From Paracoccaceae bacterium (lineage in GTDB: Bacteria; Pseudomonadota; Alphaproteobacteria; Rhodobacterales; Rhodobacteraceae), in the NCBI GenBank assembly GCA_012270125.1, contig JAAXIY010000043.1, forward strand, positions 38,664 to 102,663: DNA of 64,000 nt, in the 5' to 3' direction. The notes under the pieces were generated by a model. That model had not been told where the DNA came from. It saw only the letters and a list, made by a program, of their open reading frames with translations, and made no database searches. Numbering within the stretch: the first letter of the stretch is position 1; the number at the start of each line of letters is the position of its first letter. Made by a program: the position numbers and the translations under genes. Below are positions 56,486 through 64,000 of this stretch, piece after piece.

Positions 56486-57358
56486 GTGACAGAAGTTATA
56501 AAATCTTTAGCTGACATCTCTGATAGATATGATGCTTTGTTTGTCGACCTATGGGGGTGTGTACATAATGGTATCAAGGCTTTTTCTAGCGCCAATGAAT
56601 CTTTAAAAAAATATAGATACCAAGGTGGCAAAGTTGTTTTGGTTACAAATTCACCTCGACCACGGTCTGGTGTGGAAAAGCAGTTGACAAAGTTTGGTGT
56701 AGACTTTGAGGCTTGGGATTTAATAGCAACATCTGGGGATAGCGCTAGAATGGCGATGTTTCGGGGTGTTGTTGGCAGTAAAATCTATTTTATTGGTACA
56801 CCATTTGAAGAAAATTTCTTTGAGCCCCTTAATGTTGTTAATGATCCAGTTAATATAGAGCGTGTTCCAATCGATGAAGCAGAGGGAATTGTTTGTACAG
56901 GGCCATTCAGCAGTTTAGAAGATTTAGATGTCTATTTGCCGGACTTTGAGTTTGCGAAAAAGCGGGGTTTAAAGTTGCTTTGCGCTAATCCAGATATCAT
57001 CGTTGATCGAGGTAGTGTTAGAGAATGGTGTGCTGGAGCATTAGCTAAAATGTATACCGATTTAGGTGGGGAAAGTTTGTATTTTGGAAAACCATTTAAA
57101 CCTATATATGATTTGGCCAGAAGGCGGCTTGAAGCTAGTGGAGTTCAAATAAAAAATAATCGCATCTTAGCTATTGGCGATGGAATAACGACTGATATTC
57201 TTGGTGCTGAGCAAGAAGGTATAGATAGCTTATTTATAACTGGGGGTTTAGCTGCACTAGAAACTGGAACTAAAGAGCAGCCAGATCAAGACTTATTAAA
57301 ACACTATTTAGATCAACAAAAGCTCAGCCCGGCTTATTCTATTGGGTTTTTGCGATAA
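56486..57358 (+). CDS. Class IIA HAD-superfamily protein (TIGR01459-like)
   Basis: This 290-residue protein has the IIA cap arrangement. Motif I is FVDLWGCVHNG: the nucleophile Asp21 is present, but the second Asp of the canonical DxD is Trp23, as is usual for this branch. VLVTNSPRPRSGVEKQLTKFG follows near 53. The late motif is ILAIGDGITTDILGAEQEG near 228, after LYFGKPFKPIYDLA. The substrate is unknown. The start is GTG at 56486, with AGGTG eight bases upstream. Confidence 0.85.
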   Translation: MTEVIKSLADISDRYDALFVDLWGCVHNGIKAFSSANESLKKYRYQGGKVVLVTNSPRPRSGVEKQLTKFGVDFEAWDLIATSGDSARMAMFRGVVGSKIYFIGTPFEENFFEPLNVVNDPVNIERVPIDEAEGIVCTGPFSSLEDLDVYLPDFEFAKKRGLKLLCANPDIIVDRGSVREWCAGALAKMYTDLGGESLYFGKPFKPIYDLARRRLEASGVQIKNNRILAIGDGITTDILGAEQEGIDSLFITGGLAALETGTKEQPDQDLLKHYLDQQKLSPAYSIGFLR

Positions 57359-57454
57359 ATTAGAAAACCATATTAAAATTCTGCAGTTGCAAAGTAATTA
57401 TATTTCATTTATTATCCTAAAAGTTAATAAAAATTGCTTAGTGGTGGAATGCTG

Positions 57455-57898
57455 ATGCTGGATAATAATCCGAGAGGAACGATTTGTATTGAAGATATAG
57501 AAATGGGGATGACTCGGTATGTTCGCAAAGTCATTACCGATCAGGATATAGAAAAATTTGCGGAAATCTCAACTGATCATAATCCAGTTCATTTGGATGA
57601 CGAATACGCTAGAGATACAATTTTTGAAGGAAGAATTGCTCATGGTATGTTAACTGCAGGATTAGTCTCTGCAGTGATAGGCGAACAGCTTCCGGGCCAT
57701 GGGACCATATATATGAGCCAGAACTTAAAATTTTTGGCTCCAGTAAGGCCGGGAGATTTGGTTCATGCAGAAGTTAAGGTTATTGACATGGTAATCGATA
57801 AGCGTCGAGTAAAATTAGACTGTCGCTGTGAAGTAAACGGAAAAAATGTGCTCGTTGGTGAGGCTATGGTTTTGGCGCCAAGTAGGAAGTTTGACTGA
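57455..57898 (+). CDS. MaoC-like (R)-hydratase
   Basis: The roughly 147-residue hot-dog protein has the hydratase motif DHNPVHLDDEYARDTIFEGRIAHGML, containing the catalytic Asp and His near residues 42-66. LKFLAPVRPGDLVHAEVKV and a further beta-rich tail follow. Such enzymes hydrate trans-2-enoyl-CoA. GGTGG at about 57441-57447 supports the ATG at 57455 (MLDNNPRGTICIEDIE); an ATG at 57449 also exists. It is separated by 96 nt from the HAD gene and 61 nt from ribF. Confidence 0.88.
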   Translation: MLDNNPRGTICIEDIEMGMTRYVRKVITDQDIEKFAEISTDHNPVHLDDEYARDTIFEGRIAHGMLTAGLVSAVIGEQLPGHGTIYMSQNLKFLAPVRPGDLVHAEVKVIDMVIDKRRVKLDCRCEVNGKNVLVGEAMVLAPSRKFD

Positions 57899-57959
57899 AT
57901 TAAATCGATTAAATAAATTCAAACTTGTTTTAAAATGATTTGAGAGATACTTGAAAATC

Positions 57960-58898
57960 ATGAAAATTATTCGTGATTATCAATTTGTAAATACTTCTGA
58001 TAGAGGTGCTAGTGTAGCAGTCGGAAATTTTGACGGCGTTCATTTAGGACACCAGCATGTTATAGAAATCGCAAGAGTTTGGGGAAAAAAAAATAAATCT
58101 CCCTTAGGCGTTTTGACTTTCGAACCTCATCCGCGATCATATTTTGCTCCTGAAAGCCCTAGTTTTCGTTTGATGAACTCTGATGCAAAATCAACTCGTC
58201 TAAATAAATTAAATGTTGAGAAATTATATGAACTTAACTTTAACAAAACGTTATCATCTTTATCGCCATTTGAATTTGCTGACCAGGTGATAAGTAAAGG
58301 TCTGGGCTTACGTCATCTTGTTGTTGGCGAAGATTTTTGTTTTGGAAAAGGCCGATCAGGAACCGCAAAAGATTTGATTTCATTGGGCAACTCTATGGGT
58401 TTTGATGTAACAATAGCTGAATTAATGGAGACTGAAATAGGCCAAGTTTCCAGCACTTCAATAAGAAATGCTTTATCTGAGGGTAGGCCAAAGGATGCTG
58501 CAAAACAGTTGGGGCATTGGCATAGGATAGAAGGCTTGGTTATTGGCGGTGAACAAAGAGGGCGGGAGCTTGGATATCCTACTGCTAACATGTCTCTAGA
58601 TGGTCTCCATATACCACATTTAGGTGTTTATGCAGTACTGATAGATGTTTTAAATGGAGAACATATCGGTTCATATAACGGTGTTGCAAGTCTTGGTGTT
58701 CGACCAATGTTTGGAGAAAATGCTCCAAACTTAGAAACATTTATCTTTGACTTTTCTGGAGATCTATACGGCTCTACTCTTTCTGTTGCATTGATAGAGT
58801 TCATGCGGCCTGAAATTAAATTTGACACATTGGATAATCTTATAAATCAAATGGATCAAGATAGTCTTAACGCAAAAGAAATTTTGAAAAGCCTATGA
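57960..58898 (+). CDS. ribF: Bifunctional riboflavin kinase / FAD synthetase
   Basis: RibF phosphorylates riboflavin and adenylylates FMN. The N-terminal nucleotidyltransferase shows AVGNFDGVHLGHQHVIEIA near 20 and LTFEPHPRSYFAPE near 48. FRLVVGEDFCFGKGRSGT-type sequence follows near 118, with STSIRNALSEGRPKDAAKQLG near 160. The C-terminal kinase has RGRELGYPTANM and GVASLGVRPMFGE near 244. An in-frame TTG at 57951 is an alternative start; the ATG gives the familiar MKIIRDYQF. It overlaps the next gene by 4 nt. Confidence 0.96.
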   Translation: MKIIRDYQFVNTSDRGASVAVGNFDGVHLGHQHVIEIARVWGKKNKSPLGVLTFEPHPRSYFAPESPSFRLMNSDAKSTRLNKLNVEKLYELNFNKTLSSLSPFEFADQVISKGLGLRHLVVGEDFCFGKGRSGTAKDLISLGNSMGFDVTIAELMETEIGQVSSTSIRNALSEGRPKDAAKQLGHWHRIEGLVIGGEQRGRELGYPTANMSLDGLHIPHLGVYAVLIDVLNGEHIGSYNGVASLGVRPMFGENAPNLETFIFDFSGDLYGSTLSVALIEFMRPEIKFDTLDNLINQMDQDSLNAKEILKSL

Positions 58899-59368
58899 CG
58901 AAAAATAGTTCACATAATAGTGGACCTCAGAAGGCATTTTGGAAAACAAAACCCATATCCGATATGTCTCATAGTGAGTGGGAGTCTTTGTGTGACGGAT
59001 GTGGAAAGTGTTGTCTAAATAAACTAGAAAATGACGACACGGGAGAAGTCCATTACACTAAAATAGCTTGTAGGCTACTTGATAATGAGAGTTGTAAATG
59101 TAGTCAGTACTCAATTCGTCATCAATTTGTTCCAGATTGTATAGTGTTGACACCAAAAAATATTAGTGAACATGCTTATTGGCTGCCTAAAACCTGTGCT
59201 TACTATCTTCTTTGGAAGGGAAAAGATCTTTTTGATTGGCATCCACTTGTTTCGGGCGATACAAATACTGTTCATGAAGCAAACGTTTCAGTGAAAGAGA
59301 AAACTATTGCAGAGTTCGAGGTAGACGAGGATGAGTGGGAAGATTACTTATGGGATGAAGAGGTTTAA
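58895..59368 (+). CDS. YcgN/UPF0260 family cysteine-cluster protein
   Basis: The 157-residue protein has FWKTKPISDMSHSEWESLCDGCGKCC near residues 14-39, IACRLLDNESCKCSQY near 63 and VPDCIVLTP near 87, the UPF0260 (YkgJ-related) cysteine pattern. Up to eight cysteines suggest metal or iron-sulfur binding. HAYWLPKTCAYYLLWKGKDL follows. The function is not known. It is coupled to ribF upstream and its stop abuts the next ATG (TAAATG). Confidence 0.9.
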   Translation: MTKNSSHNSGPQKAFWKTKPISDMSHSEWESLCDGCGKCCLNKLENDDTGEVHYTKIACRLLDNESCKCSQYSIRHQFVPDCIVLTPKNISEHAYWLPKTCAYYLLWKGKDLFDWHPLVSGDTNTVHEANVSVKEKTIAEFEVDEDEWEDYLWDEEV

Positions 59369-60415
59369 ATGATTTATTCATCAGATAACTATAGTCCTGT
59401 CCCCCCTGAGGTACTTGAAGCTTTGGTCGATGCAAATGAAGGTTATCAACCAAGCTATGGGGCAGATAGCCAAATGACAAAAGTTCGTCATTTGATTCAG
59501 AAAATATTTGAGGCCCCTGATGCAGCAGTTTACTTGGTTGCGACTGGAACAGCTGCTAATTCGCTTATACTTTCTACCCTGTGTGAACCTTGGCAAACAA
59601 TATTTTGTAGCCCAGTATCACATATTCATGAGGATGAGTGTAATGCACCAGAGTTTTTTTCTGGTGCGAAGCTCACACTGGTTGGTGATAGTGATAAAAT
59701 CAACCCAACAGAGCTAAGGAAATCTATATTAGCCGAAGAATCCAGAGGGGTTCACGGCCCCCAAAGAGGCCCAATTTCAATAACTCAAATCACTGAAAAG
59801 GGCCAAGTCTATACACTGAATGAAATTAAGGAATTATCTCAAATAGCTAAGGAATTTAATTTGCCAGTCCATATGGATGGTGCTCGATTTGCAAATGCGC
59901 TAGTTTCTCTCAACTGTACTCCGGCTGAAATGACCTGGAAGGCAGGAGTGGATGCAGTCACTTTTGGTGGCACAAAAAATGGTCTAATGGGTGTAGAAGG
60001 TGTTATATTTTTTGATCCCGATAAAGCATGGGAATTTGAGTTAAGAAGAAAAAGAGGAGCCCATCTTTTTTCGAAACACCGTTATCTTTCTGCCCAGATG
60101 TTAGCTTATTTAGAAAATGATCTTTGGATAAAATTGGCGAATAAAGCCAACAAATCTGCATCTAGATTAATTGAGGGCTTGAAGGATATTAAAGATGTAA
60201 AGTTTTTAGTTGAGCCAAAGGCAAATCTTATGTTTGTAACCATGCCAGCATCAATGCATAGAAAGGCATTTGCAGCTGGATTAGAATATTATACTTGGTC
60301 TGAGCTTGATGGTGTAAGTGACGAAACGCCCGTTTTGGCTAGGTTCGTGGTAGATTGGAGCCGTTCGCTGGATGATATTGATGAATTTTTAGCAATTATG
60401 AAAAACCTGGTTTAG
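59369..60415 (+). CDS. ltaE: Low-specificity L-threonine aldolase
   Basis: The 348-residue fold-type I PLP enzyme opens MIYSSDNYSPVPPEVLEAL. It has YGADSQMTKVRHLIQKIF near 30, VATGTAANSLILSTLC near 56, HMDGARFANALVSL near 169 and the PLP lysine in VDAVTFGGTKNGLMGVEG near 200. The usual reaction is L-threonine or allo-threonine cleavage to glycine and acetaldehyde. The gene starts directly on the preceding stop and ends 17 nt from the convergent gyrB. Confidence 0.93.
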   Translation: MIYSSDNYSPVPPEVLEALVDANEGYQPSYGADSQMTKVRHLIQKIFEAPDAAVYLVATGTAANSLILSTLCEPWQTIFCSPVSHIHEDECNAPEFFSGAKLTLVGDSDKINPTELRKSILAEESRGVHGPQRGPISITQITEKGQVYTLNEIKELSQIAKEFNLPVHMDGARFANALVSLNCTPAEMTWKAGVDAVTFGGTKNGLMGVEGVIFFDPDKAWEFELRRKRGAHLFSKHRYLSAQMLAYLENDLWIKLANKANKSASRLIEGLKDIKDVKFLVEPKANLMFVTMPASMHRKAFAAGLEYYTWSELDGVSDETPVLARFVVDWSRSLDDIDEFLAIMKNLV

Positions 60416-60432
60416 GTAGGTAAATATTATGG

Positions 60433-62925
<2,493 letters not shown>

Positions 62926-62979
62926 TCATAAATCCATAATTATGTCCCTTGGCAATGGCTCTGAAGTGGATATTAGCAA

Positions 62980-64000
62980 TTAGCTAGAGACAGAAAGTGT
63001 AGAAATGCCATCAGCAGCGGTAACTTCAATGAACTGAGCTTTATCTTTAAGCTCGGAAAATAATTCAAGCTCAGTTCCAGTCATCCAGGCCTGAACGCCC
63101 AACTGGCATATTTCATCGTATAAAGCAGCTCGTCTTTCGTTATCTAAATGGGCAGAAACTTCATCGAGTAAAACAATTGGAGAAACGTTGCTAATTTTTG
63201 CAAGCGATTTTGCATTCGATAAAATAATTGAAATTAAAAGGGCCTTTTGTTCTCCCGTTGAGGAGTCTTTAGCCGGCATAGACTTGTTTAAATAGATAGC
63301 TTGGAGGTCTGATTTATGTGGCCCAACGCTTGTTCTGCCTATTATCATATCATTTTGACGTGAACACTTCAGGGCTCGTACAGCTTCATCTTCGTCGGTT
63401 ATTATATTTTGTTCTGGATCGATTAAAAGTAATTCAGCTTTAGGAAAATTTCCGGTTAATTGATTTTGAGCTTCAGTCAAATATTGTATAGCTTGCATCC
63501 TTGATTTCTGAATGCTAACCGCACTTTTCGCCATCTCAATTTCAAGAGCATTGTACCATTGGTCATTGTATATTTTTTCTTTTAAAAGCCGATTTCTTTC
63601 TTTCATCGCCTTCTCATATAAAAGACTTACTTCAGCATGTTTTGGAAAGTAACTTAAGGTTAATCTGTCTAGGAATTGTCTTCGTCCGCTCGACCCTTCT
63701 GTCCATAATCTATCCATTGATGGCACTAGCCAAACAATTCTTAAAATTTGACCAAGCTTCATAATAGAAGCCTTTTTTCCGTCCAATAAAAGCCGGCGTG
63801 CCTCTCCATTCTCGGACGTAATAACTATTTCATTTTCTGAAATACTATTTGTTACCTTGCCTTCAATTTTCCAACCTATTGCTTCAGGGTTGCGCGTAAC
63901 ATCTTTAGCTGAAGCACGCCGTATCCCCCTGCCTGGCGAAAATAAAGAAACAGCTTCCAAAATGTTAGTTTTACCTGTCCCATTATTGCCAAAGACCACA
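62980..64000 (-). CDS. recF: DNA replication and repair protein RecF (N-terminus cut by window edge)
   Basis: RecF is an SMC-like ATPase that helps load RecA at gaps with RecO and RecR. The visible 339 residues have Walker A VFGNNGTGKTNILEAVSLFSPG right at the window edge, the conserved RRQFLDRLTLSYFP near 116 and the signature GRTSVGPHKSDLQAIYL near 225. STGEQKALLISIILSNAK and the Walker B VLLDEVSAHLDNERR come near 260-300. About 20-30 N-terminal residues lie beyond 64000. It precedes gyrB; dnaN and dnaA would be expected further right. Confidence 0.96.
   Translation of the reverse strand, partial: VVFGNNGTGKTNILEAVSLFSPGRGIRRASAKDVTRNPEAIGWKIEGKVTNSISENEIVITSENGEARRLLLDGKKASIMKLGQILRIVWLVPSMDRLWTEGSSGRRQFLDRLTLSYFPKHAEVSLLYEKAMKERNRLLKEKIYNDQWYNALEIEMAKSAVSIQKSRMQAIQYLTEAQNQLTGNFPKAELLLIDPEQNIITDEDEAVRALKCSRQNDMIIGRTSVGPHKSDLQAIYLNKSMPAKDSSTGEQKALLISIILSNAKSLAKISNVSPIVLLDEVSAHLDNERRAALYDEICQLGVQAWMTGTELELFSELKDKAQFIEVTAADGISTLSVSS

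Overview
The window is 64 kb of AT-rich chromosomal DNA from an alphaproteobacterium, most likely a marine member of the Rhodobacterales (roseobacter-like, possibly one of its low-GC pelagic lineages). That placement rests on gene content and order: the RegB/SenC/RegA redox cluster, alphaproteobacterial AddA/AddB, a mitofilin-like protein next to HemD and HemY, HemJ, and the maf-aroE-coaE-dnaQ-secB and rho-mnmE-mnmG-rsmG-parA-parB blocks. I see no tRNA or rRNA gene, IS element, prophage, CRISPR array or toxin-antitoxin pair. Genes are packed, with many 4-8 nt overlaps. Both ends cut a gene (dapE on the left, recF on the right).

Layout. 1-3.8 kb: lysine/DAP branch (dapE, a HAD phosphatase, a small conserved unknown, dapD) and a PLP dehydratase. 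3.9-7.5 kb: rpe, an orphan coxG, an Smr protein, a Tim44-like protein, fxsA and secB. 7.5-10.2 kb: the overlapping leftward set dnaQ-coaE-aroE-maf. 10.2-10.5 kb: a non-coding AT-rich stretch with five DnaA-box-like sites, my candidate for the replication origin. 10.5-17.8 kb: rightward hemJ, rho, mnmE, mnmG, rsmG, parA and parB, with two perfect 16-bp parS sites inside the starts of mnmG and rsmG. 17.8-25.4 kb: hemW-rdgB-rph, hrcA-grpE, mutS and a secreted msrA. 25.6-28.7 kb: a class IV aminotransferase, a sulfotransferase-like P-loop protein, a FAH-family hydrolase and a BKACE enzyme. 28.8-34.2 kb: an EamA exporter, aroC, and a TPP riboswitch with the thiBPQ thiamine importer. 34.2-43.4 kb: hslVU, trxA, addAB and tsaE. 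43.4-46.1 kb: regB, divergent from senC and regA. 46.1-51 kb: an HD hydrolase, ahcY, an EVE protein, gpsA and tsaD. 50.8-57.4 kb: hemD, the mitofilin-like gene, hemY, yggT, yaaA, a manganese pyrophosphatase and a class IIA HAD protein. 57.4-64 kb: maoC-like, ribF, a YcgN-like protein, a threonine aldolase, gyrB and recF.

Most of the window is core housekeeping. The most notable points are: the probable oriC with nearby parS sites, where the same DNA is read in two frames; losses from otherwise familiar gene neighbourhoods (hemE and ppsR at the origin, amgK/murU between tsaE and addB, hemC before hemD); the TPP riboswitch with a readable base-pairing switch over a TTG start; and the aminotransferase plus sulfotransferase-like pair, which matches the two halves of a plant fusion protein as I remember it. 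I did not find a clearly new defence or mobile system.
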